Shown here piece after piece: positions 26,529 through 35,460 of a stretch of DNA of 64,000 nucleotides (the first letter of the stretch is position 1; the number at the start of each line of letters is the position of its first letter). The position numbers and the translations under genes were made by a program. The notes below the pieces were generated by a model. The model was not told where the DNA came from. It did not search any database and worked only from the letters and a program-made list of their open reading frames with translations. The DNA comes from Gynurincola endophyticus (lineage in GTDB: Bacteria > Bacteroidota > Bacteroidia > Chitinophagales > Chitinophagaceae). The stretch spans positions 1 to 64,000 of the forward strand of contig NZ_RCWL01000014.1 in assembly GCF_003991195.1 (NCBI RefSeq). Direction: 5' to 3'.

Positions 26529-27383
26529 ATGTTAATACTCATTGCTGATAGCGGAGCGACCAAAACCGCCTGGACAGTGCTTGAAAACGGCCGGAATGAA
26601 ACTTTTTTTTCGCAGGGGATTGCCCCTTATTTGATGAGTCAGGAGCAAATAGAGTCAATTTTGACTACAGAATTGCTACCATCCATCAAAAAAACGCATT
26701 TTGATGCGATTTACTACTACGGCACAGGGTGTAAAAACCCTAATAATGCTGCGCTTGTACACCAGGCGCTTACAGCAGTGTTTAACACTACACCTGTTGT
26801 GGAAGTGAGCCATGATATGATGGCTGCTGCTAAAGCTACGTGCCAGAATGAGGCCGGCATTGCCTGTATCTTAGGCACAGGCAGCAATTCAGCTTATTTT
26901 GACGGAACTGATATTGTTCACAACCGTTCCGGAATCGGGTTTATTCTGGGTGATGAAGGAAGTGGAGCTTATCTTGGAAAGAAGGTGATACAGTACTATT
27001 TGTATGAAACTTTTGATGTTGAATTAAAGGAGAAATTTGATCAGAAATATCAAACAAATCCTGCGGAAATACTGGAAAACGTGTATAAAAAGCCACTCCC
27101 AAACCGATATTTAGCTGATTTTACAAAATTCCTTGCAGAAAACCGCAATCATTTTATGATAGAAAATATTATAGAAGATGGCCTAAATGACTTTTTCTTT
27201 ACTCATCTTTGCAGGTATGAACAGTCTGAATCCGTACCAATCCACTTTGTTGGAGGAGTTGCTGCAGGCTTTTCAGACGTGTTGGAATCGCTTTGTTCAG
27301 ACTATGGTTTCCAGCCCGGTAAAATTTTGAATAACCCAATGACTGGTTTAATAGAATACCACCAGTCGGCTATGGAAAAATAG
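26529..27383 (+). CDS. murK: N-acetylmuramate/N-acetylglucosamine kinase, BcrAD/BadFG ATPase family (MurK-like)
   Basis: 284 residues. Actin-fold sugar kinase: phosphate-1 motif LIADSGATKTAW at 3-14, VSHDMMAAAKATC with the likely catalytic Asp, GTGSNSAYFDG and the GIGFILGDEGSGAYLGKKVI signature, and a C-terminal FVGGVAAGFSDVL adenosine segment. Family members phosphorylate GlcNAc, and MurK members also MurNAc, at the 6-position. The next gene, 7 bp away, is murQ, which consumes MurNAc 6-phosphate; a MurK-MurQ pair is known from Tannerella forsythia. I therefore prefer the MurK assignment, although plain GlcNAc kinase fits the sequence equally well. Confidence 0.8.
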   Translation: MLILIADSGATKTAWTVLENGRNETFFSQGIAPYLMSQEQIESILTTELLPSIKKTHFDAIYYYGTGCKNPNNAALVHQALTAVFNTTPVVEVSHDMMAAAKATCQNEAGIACILGTGSNSAYFDGTDIVHNRSGIGFILGDEGSGAYLGKKVIQYYLYETFDVELKEKFDQKYQTNPAEILENVYKKPLPNRYLADFTKFLAENRNHFMIENIIEDGLNDFFFTHLCRYEQSESVPIHFVGGVAAGFSDVLESLCSDYGFQPGKILNNPMTGLIEYHQSAMEK

Positions 27384-27390
27384 TAGGTAC

Positions 27391-28212
27391 ATGGAGTCAT
27401 TTATAAAAACTACAGAACAGGCAAGTAATTACAGACATTTAGAGCAGATGACCGTAATGGAAATTCTGACTAATATCAATCAGGAAGACAAATTGGTTCC
27501 TGCTGCGATCGAAAAAGCAATTCCGCAGATTGAAGAATTAACTGCGGCGGTGGTTGATAAAATGCTGGCCGGAGGCAGGTTATTCTATTTAGGAGCCGGT
27601 ACCAGCGGCCGGTTGGGAATTTTAGATGCATCAGAAATTCCTCCTACATTCGGTTTGCCGTTCGGGCTCGTCATCGGTTTGATTGCTGGTGGTACCGAAG
27701 CCATCCAAAAACCGGTAGAGCAGGCTGAAGATGACTGGGACCAGGGTTGGAAAGATCTTCTCGAATATGATATTAACGAAAAGGACGTCGTGATCGGAAT
27801 TGCCGCCAGCGGTACCACTCCTTATGTTATCGGCGCTCTTCAAAAAGCCAACGACAAAAATATAATCACCGGAGCAATTACCTGTAACCAGGGAAGCCCG
27901 TTAGCCGCCGCAGCCCGATTTCCTGTTGAAGTGGTGGTAGGCCCTGAATTCATTACCGGCAGTACACGTATGAAAAGCGGAACTGCTCAAAAGCTCGTTT
28001 TGAATATGATTTCTACTACTGCGATGATTCAGATTGGCCGGGTAGAGGATAACAAAATGGTGAATATGCAGCTGACCAATAGTAAATTAATAGATCGGGG
28101 AACAAAAATGGTCATGGAAGGTACAGGTATTAAAGAATATGAAGTGGCGCAGAAGCTACTGGTTGAATTCGGTAGCGTTAAAAAAGCAACTGACGCATAT
28201 TTGAGAAAATAA
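27391..28212 (+). CDS. murQ: N-acetylmuramic acid 6-phosphate etherase
   Basis: 273 residues. Cleaves the lactyl ether of MurNAc 6-phosphate to GlcNAc 6-phosphate and D-lactate in the cytoplasm. SIS domain at about 55-215 with LGAGTSGRLGILDASEIPPTFG (residues 67-88; Glu82 corresponds to the catalytic Glu83 of E. coli MurQ) and the family-specific GPEFITGSTRMKSGTAQK (184-201). Slightly shorter than E. coli MurQ (298) at the C-terminus. It is co-transcribed with the upstream kinase. The product would enter the GlcNAc-6-P/GlcN-6-P route, where the NagB fusion at 40600-42519 acts. Confidence 0.94.
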   Translation: MESFIKTTEQASNYRHLEQMTVMEILTNINQEDKLVPAAIEKAIPQIEELTAAVVDKMLAGGRLFYLGAGTSGRLGILDASEIPPTFGLPFGLVIGLIAGGTEAIQKPVEQAEDDWDQGWKDLLEYDINEKDVVIGIAASGTTPYVIGALQKANDKNIITGAITCNQGSPLAAAARFPVEVVVGPEFITGSTRMKSGTAQKLVLNMISTTAMIQIGRVEDNKMVNMQLTNSKLIDRGTKMVMEGTGIKEYEVAQKLLVEFGSVKKATDAYLRK

Positions 28213-28222
28213 TTCTTATACA

Positions 28223-28251
28223 AACACCGGCGCATAACCGGTGTTTTTTTA
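28223..28251 (+). terminator. rho-independent terminator of the murK-murQ unit
   Basis: AACACCGG (28223-28230) pairs exactly with CCGGTGTT (28238-28245), then T6. Confidence 0.85.
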
Positions 28252-28962
28252 TCCGGTCATTTCGTAATCGTTTTAGCCTATCCTGATTATATGCAGAAAT
28301 TCTGCATGATTTTTGTATTATAAATTTAGTGAATAGTCCTTCTGCTGCTTTTATGATTAAATCATTTTCGTTCATTGACGAAGATCGATCATACATGAAA
28401 AACATTCTTTCTTTTCAGTTTCTGTTAACCGGATGATAAAAGCACTCATAAATATTGAAGAATCAAATTAAAGTTGAAATTTTATTGTAATCGGCTTAGT
28501 TTGTATTTGTACCATCGAATGGAAAAAGTCAACTTAAGGCTTTGTATCTTCTGCAATCGTAAAGTATAGTCCTATTTATTAGTTTCTGGTCAATTAAGTA
28601 ATACTAACGGTATTGCTATTGAAAGGAATTCACTTTAGTGTGTACTGTATAGTTATGTCCTTTTGTAGTAATGTCGGATAAAACTTTTGTTGCTATTAAG
28701 CGACACTTATTACTGTGCGCGTAACTCTCCCGATCCCTAACCCTGAATTTGTAGAAATCCTTAATTTTTAAACTAATATAATGCCTATGAGAGAAGTTTT
28801 TACCACTCTTGCTTTACGGAAATATCTTCCTTAGCCTTTCAATTTTTATACGCTTTTGCTATGTCTTTTCAATTTTTTGAGAGGATCGGGATTGTCGTGT
28901 AATTAATTGACTACTCAAATTAAATCACATTAATCAGCAACCATTTATTCAAAACAACACTT
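28252..28962. other. long leader region of the fucose-type locus
   Basis: About 710 bp before the SusC gene, AT-rich, without a supported gene. It must hold the promoter and probably a long leader. I see several partial TAnnTTTG-like sites but none I would choose. A 17-codon frame at 28781-28834 is too short to support. Confidence 0.4.
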
Positions 28963-31900
28963 ATGAGTACAAGAATTCTAAAAAATTCTATGGGAATCGT
29001 ATTGCTATTGCTTTCGATATCTCCTTTGTTTGCTCAGAATACTGTAACCGGGAGAGTTACAGATAAAGAGCAACAGCCCTTACAAGGGGTGTCTGTTATT
29101 ATTAAAGGACAAACAACCGGTACCCAAACTACAGAGAACGGAAATTATCAATTAACTGTTGAGCGTGGAAAAACATTGGTTTTCTCAATGGTTGGATATC
29201 GTACTGCAGAAGTGACCGTTAGCCAGGCGGTTCACAATGTTGTATTATTGACCGACGAAAGTTTACAGGAAGAAGTGGTGGTTACAGCTTTGGGCGTAAA
29301 GCGGGCACCACGCGAGTTAGGTTATTCGGTAAGTACGATACAGGCCGAAGAGTTAACTAAAACCGGTTCTCCCAATATAGCAGGCGCTTTATACGGAAAA
29401 GCTCCCGGTGTGCGGATTTCTACCTCTCCCGGCGGTGCTACCTCTGGCGCTAATATTAATATCCGCGGTATTAACTCTATTACCGGCCACTCACGGCCGC
29501 TCATCATTATTGATGGTGTTCCAATGCGTAACAATGATTTTAATAATAGTGATTATTGGAACGATCAACGTTCACGGGGTAATGGCCTGGAAGATCTGAA
29601 TCCCGAAGACATCGCTTCACTTTCTATTTTAAAAGGCGCTTCTGCTGCTGCATTGTATGGCTCCGAAGCACTCAATGGAGTAGTGATGATTACTACTAAA
29701 AGCGGAAGGGTCAGAAAAGGAATAGGACTCGATTTTAATGCTACCTATACAAAAGATGAAATTGCATACCTGCCAAGATTTCAGGAAGAAAGAGGACCGG
29801 GTGCACCGAAATGGGTGGCAGATGGCGGCCAGGCAGACGATGGCTTTTTCTGGTATGATCTGAATAACGACGGAGTAAATGAAACCAGAGGAGCTTATAA
29901 CGGAACGCTCAACTTCGGGCCCTCGTTCGATGGACAACCTTATCTTGCCTGGGATGGTCAGATACGGCCTTATTCTGCTCAGAATGCCTATAAAAACTTC
30001 TTTAATAATCCGCAAAGCACCATTATTAACGCGGCTATGTCATACGGAACAGAAAATGTGAAAGTCAGATTTTCTGTTACACGGCAGGATAATGAAATGA
30101 CGACGATCGGATCGTACAATAAAAAAAATATTCTGAACTTAAATACTTCTTTCAAATTAGCGAAAAATTTTACTACTGATGTAATTGTAAATTTTATCAA
30201 TCAGCGAACACATAACCGTCCGTTTATGACAGACAGATTAATCAACAACTTCGCAGGTATGATTTCTACTTTTGATAATCCGGACTGGTATATTAATAAA
30301 TACCAGACCAGTCTTGGATACAAATATGTAACAGCTAATAATCAGAGTTTAACACCGGCAGAAAATATCAGGTATAACGGATACAGGGTAGATGTGCTGG
30401 ATTATTTCTGGAATTCAATGGCTAATAAAAGTGATGAATACTCCAACCGACTGATCGGTTCATTTACGAATACATGGGAAGTAGTGAAAGGACTTACACT
30501 GAGAAGCCGATTCTCGGCAGATGTAACTTCATTAGACATAGAAGACAAACGCCCGAATGAACTTCCGCTACAATTCGGAAATACCGGAGGTTTTGATTTT
30601 ACATCAAATGCTTACAATATTTACTACACCGATTTATTGCTTTCGTATCATTATCCTGTTTCGGAAGATGTTACCATTTCTGCAATGGCAGGTTACACCG
30701 CTACTAAAAATGAAACTAAAAATCAGAAATCGTTAACCAATGGCGGATTAAGTGTTCGTAACTGGTTTGATATCAGCTCAAGTGTTAATCAGGCTACCAC
30801 TACTCTTAAAAGAATTTATACACTAAGAGATGCCGCTTTCGGAACATTGAGTTTTAATTATAAAGACTTCTGGTTTTTAGAAGGAACTATCAGGAGAGAA
30901 AGAGTTTCTACCATGCACCCTGATAATAATGCATTGTTATATCCTTCTGTAAACACAGGAGTTGTATTCAGCGATTTTATCAACTTTCCCACTTTTATAT
31001 CATATGCTAAACTGAGAGGGTCTTTCGGTATTGTAGGTAAATATCCCGAACCTTATCAAAGTGCCAGCAGTTATACGCAAAATACACTTGGTGACCAGGG
31101 AAATGGAACCGCTGTATTGTATACCACTATTCCGAATGCTGAGTTCTATAATGAAAGAATTAAACCAGAAAATAAGCACGAGGTGGAGTTAGGGCTTGAA
31201 TTGAAGTTTATGAACGACAGGATGGGATTTGATGCAACTTACTATAACGGAAGGGTGGTAAATCAGATTTTATACTATAGCCTGCCGATATCAATGGGGG
31301 CGTCTTCGATTTTATCGAATCTCGGATCGTTAAGAAATACCGGTTGGGAATTTTCATTGAATTATTCAGCAATTAACACACCCGATTTTAGTTGGTATAC
31401 AGCGATCAACCTGGCGATGAACAAAAATAAAATTGAAGAATTACCCGGGCAGATTACTCAATTACTGCATAGAGATTATGATGGTGCAGCTGCTCAACTC
31501 GTATCAAAAATTGGCGAACCGATCGGTGATATTATGGTACATCCCATTGCCAGAAATGATAAAGGTGAATTACTGGTACAGGATAATGGTTTGTATCAGC
31601 TGGATGGTACTAACTGGATTAAAGCCGGCAATTATATGCCCAAAGGAATCGGAGGTTTTATCAACAACTTTACCTTTAAAAATTTTTCTTTAGATGTATT
31701 GATCGATTACCGTTGGGGTGGCCACGTAATGCCCACCGGTATTAATTGGATGATCAGCCGAGGATTGTTAGAAGAAAGTTTAAATCACTCCACCACTGAA
31801 AGAGGAGGTATTAGTTATTACCGGGATGCAAATGGAAAAGGTGTGCAATGGAGCGGTAGTGCCGGCCCAAATGGTGAAACGGTTTATCATGATGGAATGC

Positions 31901-32280
31901 TCGTAGAAGGAGTTACTTCTAACGGACAGAATAATCAGAATGTGATATCACAGGCATTCTATTATAACAATACCTATAACTGGGGAGGACCTCAATATTC
32001 CAGTTCACGGTATGAATTGTATATAAAGGAAAATAATTATATAAAGATGCGTGAACTCTCACTGGGGTATCGCATTCCATCTGCCCTTGCTTCAAAATTA
32101 GGAGCCAACAATTTACATCTTTCCGTTTTTGCCAGAAACCCATTCTTTATTTACAGATCGATCAAAGACCTTGATCCTGAACAAATGACCGGTGGATCGT
32201 ATTGGGTAAATAATGTCAGTAATGCCGGTGTTGGCCCTGCTACAAGAACTTATGGTGTAATGTTAAGAGCAAGTTTCTAA
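28963..32280 (+). CDS. SusC/RagA-type TonB-dependent outer-membrane transporter
   Basis: 1105 residues. Signal peptide (MGIVLLLLSISPLFAQ), a carboxypeptidase-D-regulatory-like domain (about 26-113: VTGRVTDKEQQPLQGVSVIIKG ... VLLTDESLQEEVVVTALG), a TonB plug (about 120-235, with NIAGALYGKAPGVRI and PLIIIDGVPM), and a 22-stranded-barrel region to the C-terminus (ends RTYGVMLRASF). It has no N-terminal STN signalling domain, so control through an anti-sigma factor is unlikely. It forms the outer-membrane import channel with the SusD lipoprotein encoded 19 bp downstream. Following genes (GH29, GH3, FucP) suggest a fucosylated oligosaccharide as cargo, which is inference. Confidence 0.95.
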   Translation: MSTRILKNSMGIVLLLLSISPLFAQNTVTGRVTDKEQQPLQGVSVIIKGQTTGTQTTENGNYQLTVERGKTLVFSMVGYRTAEVTVSQAVHNVVLLTDESLQEEVVVTALGVKRAPRELGYSVSTIQAEELTKTGSPNIAGALYGKAPGVRISTSPGGATSGANINIRGINSITGHSRPLIIIDGVPMRNNDFNNSDYWNDQRSRGNGLEDLNPEDIASLSILKGASAAALYGSEALNGVVMITTKSGRVRKGIGLDFNATYTKDEIAYLPRFQEERGPGAPKWVADGGQADDGFFWYDLNNDGVNETRGAYNGTLNFGPSFDGQPYLAWDGQIRPYSAQNAYKNFFNNPQSTIINAAMSYGTENVKVRFSVTRQDNEMTTIGSYNKKNILNLNTSFKLAKNFTTDVIVNFINQRTHNRPFMTDRLINNFAGMISTFDNPDWYINKYQTSLGYKYVTANNQSLTPAENIRYNGYRVDVLDYFWNSMANKSDEYSNRLIGSFTNTWEVVKGLTLRSRFSADVTSLDIEDKRPNELPLQFGNTGGFDFTSNAYNIYYTDLLLSYHYPVSEDVTISAMAGYTATKNETKNQKSLTNGGLSVRNWFDISSSVNQATTTLKRIYTLRDAAFGTLSFNYKDFWFLEGTIRRERVSTMHPDNNALLYPSVNTGVVFSDFINFPTFISYAKLRGSFGIVGKYPEPYQSASSYTQNTLGDQGNGTAVLYTTIPNAEFYNERIKPENKHEVELGLELKFMNDRMGFDATYYNGRVVNQILYYSLPISMGASSILSNLGSLRNTGWEFSLNYSAINTPDFSWYTAINLAMNKNKIEELPGQITQLLHRDYDGAAAQLVSKIGEPIGDIMVHPIARNDKGELLVQDNGLYQLDGTNWIKAGNYMPKGIGGFINNFTFKNFSLDVLIDYRWGGHVMPTGINWMISRGLLEESLNHSTTERGGISYYRDANGKGVQWSGSAGPNGETVYHDGMLVEGVTSNGQNNQNVISQAFYYNNTYNWGGPQYSSSRYELYIKENNYIKMRELSLGYRIPSALASKLGANNLHLSVFARNPFFIYRSIKDLDPEQMTGGSYWVNNVSNAGVGPATRTYGVMLRASF

Positions 32281-32299
32281 CCTTAAAGATTATCTGAAA

Positions 32300-33871
32300 A
32301 TGAAAAAATTAAAATACATACTCGGTGCACTCATTTTATTGAGCTGCTTTCAGGCTTGTAAAAAGTCGGACTTTGGAGATTATTATCGCGACCCCGGTAA
32401 AGTAACGGAGAGTTCTGTTGAAAAACAGTTTGCCGGATATATTTATACTTCACGTGAATTAGTGGTTCCTTCTTACTGGAATTATTTTGTTGTGATGCGT
32501 ACCACTATGGTTCGGTACGTGCAGGCCGGAGGTTATGTGAATGAGCAAAATCTGTTAAACCTGGGTGCTGCTGCTTCCGGCGACAGATGGAGTAACTACT
32601 ACACGGCACTGGCGCAATACAGAGAGCTGGAATTTATTTACAGCAATGTGTCGGAAGAAGAAAAAAATGATAAAAAGATTTTCATGCTGGCTGCGAAAAT
32701 TTTTATATATGATCAAACACAGCAGGTAGTGGATCTGCACGGAGCTATTCCCTGGTCGCAAGCCGGAAAATTAAGAACCAACGACGGTAACTACGATTTA
32801 TCCTATGCTAAATATGACGCCGCCGAAACCATCTATACCACCATGCTCGATGACCTGAAATCAATGAGCGATGAATTAAATACGATTAATCTTTCTGCTT
32901 CAATTGCTGCAATCTTTAAAGGTCAGGATATTATCAACGACGGCGATCTTAACAAATGGAAAAAATATTGTAATTCGCTTCGTATCCGAATGCTGATGCG
33001 GGTAAAAAGCGCTCCGGCATTTGCTGCGCGTGTTCAAACTGAAATCGATCAAATACTGGCAGATCCCACAGCTTATCCCATTGTTTTAACTACTCCGGAA
33101 AATATCCGGATTGATATTTTTAATGTAGGATCGCCGATCAATTCAAGTGGCTTAAGAGATGCTTTGGAAAGCTGGAATTTTAATCTGGCCGGCGAAAAAA
33201 TGATCAATCAGCTGAAAACAACGAATGATCCAAGAATAAATTATATGTTTCAGCCGGGCGACAGTGCCGGTAACGTAATCACCGGCCTCGATCCGATGTT
33301 GAGTTCCGGAGCACAAAACGTTCTGGTGGCCAGTGGTGATCTGGCAATTTATAACCGGTCTACCTATTCCAGAAATCAGTACTTCCCCGGTATTATCATT
33401 TCCGCCGCCGAAATTCAGTTTTATCTTGCAGAACATTGGTTAGATAAAAGTAACGCTGCAAATGCAAGAACAGCCTTTGAAGAAGGAGTGCGCGCATCAA
33501 TTGAACAACTGGTTCGTATACGCACCGTAAGTAATGATAATTCAGTACCTGCACCGACAGTTCCTTCAGCCGGTGCCATTACCACCTTTATCAATGGATT
33601 AAACTGGGCCGGAACGGCAAACAAAATGCAATTGCTGGCTACTCAGAAATGGGTTCACTACAATATTATTCAACCGCTTCAAAATTGGGCAGAAGTAAGA
33701 CGGTTAGATTATCCGACCTTCAATTTCAGAATCGACGCTTCCGATATTCAACAAGCCGTACCGGTCAGATGGACGTTACCTCCTTCCGAAGTAAATTTCA
33801 ATGCTGAGAATTACAAAGAAGTAAGTGCAAACGACAATTTAAATACCCGATTATTCTGGGATATTCAATAA
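32300..33871 (+). CDS. SusD/RagB-type glycan-binding lipoprotein (SusD-like_2 group)
   Basis: 523 residues. Lipoprotein signal with lipobox ending at Cys20 (LLSCFQACKK). The body resembles the SusD-like_2 subfamily: YYTALAQYRELEFIY, KIFIYDQTQQVVDLHGAIPWSQA, DLNKWKKYCNSLRIRMLMRV, and a C-terminal AAEIQFYLAEHWL ... VHYNIIQPLQNWAEVRRLDYPTF. It forms the surface lid of the SusC channel and binds the oligosaccharide. It is co-transcribed with the SusC gene. A hairpin at 33914-33953 separates it from the fucosidase gene. Confidence 0.93.
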   Translation: MKKLKYILGALILLSCFQACKKSDFGDYYRDPGKVTESSVEKQFAGYIYTSRELVVPSYWNYFVVMRTTMVRYVQAGGYVNEQNLLNLGAAASGDRWSNYYTALAQYRELEFIYSNVSEEEKNDKKIFMLAAKIFIYDQTQQVVDLHGAIPWSQAGKLRTNDGNYDLSYAKYDAAETIYTTMLDDLKSMSDELNTINLSASIAAIFKGQDIINDGDLNKWKKYCNSLRIRMLMRVKSAPAFAARVQTEIDQILADPTAYPIVLTTPENIRIDIFNVGSPINSSGLRDALESWNFNLAGEKMINQLKTTNDPRINYMFQPGDSAGNVITGLDPMLSSGAQNVLVASGDLAIYNRSTYSRNQYFPGIIISAAEIQFYLAEHWLDKSNAANARTAFEEGVRASIEQLVRIRTVSNDNSVPAPTVPSAGAITTFINGLNWAGTANKMQLLATQKWVHYNIIQPLQNWAEVRRLDYPTFNFRIDASDIQQAVPVRWTLPPSEVNFNAENYKEVSANDNLNTRLFWDIQ

Positions 33872-33913
33872 ATTCTGACTAATTTTCGAATGAATAATCA
33901 ACGTTAATATAAT

Positions 33914-33953
33914 TATCCCGGCTGTTTGTTGGGTAAACCGGACAGTCGGGATA
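33914..33953 (+). other. intercistronic hairpin between susD and the fucosidase gene
   Basis: TATCCCGGCTGT (33914-33925) pairs with ACAGTCGGGATA (33942-33953), 12 bp with one G-T wobble and a 16-nt loop. There is no T tail, so it may protect the upstream susCD message or attenuate read-through rather than terminate. Confidence 0.5.
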
Positions 33954-34013
33954 AAATCTGTTATTCAGGAATATAAGAAGTTGCTCATTTTTAAGATTCC
34001 GATTCTAAACTAA

Positions 34014-35444
34014 ATGCACATGAGACTTTTACTGCTTGCTGTTGTTTTATTAACCGGTGTTAATGCCTTTTCTCAGGCTCACCATACAACCAAAGAATAT
34101 ACAGCTCCTAACGACCCGTTGGTACTGAAGCACCTGGATGAGTGGCAAGACCTTAAATTCGGTTTATTTATGCACTGGGGCACGTATAGCCAATGGGGAA
34201 TTGTAGAAAGCTGGAGTCTTTGCCCGGAAGATGAAGACTGGACGCAACGCGAAACCAAACACGGTGCTACTTATAATGAATATAAAAAGAATTACGAAGC
34301 ATTACAACTAACGTTTAACCCTACTGCATTTAATCCGCAGAAATGGGCGGATGCTGCAAAGGCTGCAGGAATGAAGTATGTGGTGTTCACTACCAAACAC
34401 CACGATGGTTTTGCAATGTTTGATACCAAAGTGTCTGACTATAAAATAACCTCTTCGAAAACACCGTTCTCCTCTAATCCGCAGGCTGATGTAACCAAAG
34501 CTATCTTTGAAACATTCAGAAAAGACAATTTTAAAATCGGTGCTTATTTTTCAAAACCAGACTGGTATAATGAAAATTACTGGTGGCCGTATTTTCCTCC
34601 GAAAGACAGACACGTTAACTATGATCCGAAAAGATATCCCGAACGTTGGAATAATTTTAAAAACTTTGTGCATACACAAATTAATGAACTTACTTCTAAC
34701 TACGGTAAAGTAGATATTTTATGGTTAGACGGAGGCTGGGTTCGTCCGTCAAAACCTTCCGATTTTGACCATGAAGGAAAACCTTTACGCCCTGATCAGG
34801 ATATTGATATGGACAAACTGGCTGGTATTGCATTGAAAAACCAACCCGGAATTATTGTAGTAGACAGGGCAGTAGGTGGTAAGTGGGAGAATTATGTAAC
34901 TCCTGAACAGTCTGTTCCTACCGAACCTTTAAATGTTCCGTGGGAAAGTTGTATTACCATGGGCGATTCATTTAGTTATGTACCTAATGATAATTATAAA
35001 AGCGGGAAAAAAATAATTGAAACACTTGTAAAAATAATTTCAAGAGGTGGAAATTACTTATTAAATATTGCTCCCGGGCCCACAGGCGATTATGATCAGG
35101 CGGCTTACGATCGGTTAAAAGAAATTGCAGAATGGATGTCGGTGAATCAGTCTGCTGTATATTCAACCAGAACAATTGCACCTTATCAGTATGAGGAATT
35201 CTATTATACCAGAAGTAAAGACGGCAGAACGGTAAACGTTTTTCACTTACAGGAGAAAGAAAATAATTATTCACTTCCTGAAAAATTTTCTATTCCCTTA
35301 CCGGTAGGTTATTTTCCTAAACAGGTAAAATTATTAGGAATAAAAGATAAATTGAAGTGGCAGATAAAAGACACTACTCTAGAAATTACCTTACCGAAAA
35401 ATGTATCAATTAATAAAGCAGCTGTTGTTCAGTTGAGCTTATAA
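34014..35444 (+). CDS. alpha-L-fucosidase, glycoside hydrolase family 29
   Basis: 476 residues with a signal peptide (MRLLLLAVVLLTGVNAFSQA). GH29 catalytic domain: FGLFMHWGTYSQWGIVESWS at 49-68, TTKHHDGFAMFDT (126-138), and the nucleophile Asp239 in VDILWLDGGW; RGGNYLLNIAPGPTGDY is the usual late motif. A C-terminal beta-sandwich of about 90 residues follows. It releases L-fucose from glycan ends in the periplasm. The acid/base residue varies between subfamilies and I do not assign it. The neighbours susCD, GH3 and fucP support a fucose-containing substrate. Confidence 0.95.
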   Translation: MHMRLLLLAVVLLTGVNAFSQAHHTTKEYTAPNDPLVLKHLDEWQDLKFGLFMHWGTYSQWGIVESWSLCPEDEDWTQRETKHGATYNEYKKNYEALQLTFNPTAFNPQKWADAAKAAGMKYVVFTTKHHDGFAMFDTKVSDYKITSSKTPFSSNPQADVTKAIFETFRKDNFKIGAYFSKPDWYNENYWWPYFPPKDRHVNYDPKRYPERWNNFKNFVHTQINELTSNYGKVDILWLDGGWVRPSKPSDFDHEGKPLRPDQDIDMDKLAGIALKNQPGIIVVDRAVGGKWENYVTPEQSVPTEPLNVPWESCITMGDSFSYVPNDNYKSGKKIIETLVKIISRGGNYLLNIAPGPTGDYDQAAYDRLKEIAEWMSVNQSAVYSTRTIAPYQYEEFYYTRSKDGRTVNVFHLQEKENNYSLPEKFSIPLPVGYFPKQVKLLGIKDKLKWQIKDTTLEITLPKNVSINKAAVVQLSL

Positions 35445-35460
35445 TTTTTAATAAACAGCT

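Noticed and set aside
28178-28405. Minus-strand frame overlapping the end of murQ and its terminator
   Set aside because: It crosses a strong terminator and shows no protein-like features.
28781-28834. 17-codon frame upstream of the first SusC gene as a leader peptide
   Set aside because: No enrichment of any residue and no adjacent terminator/antiterminator pair.
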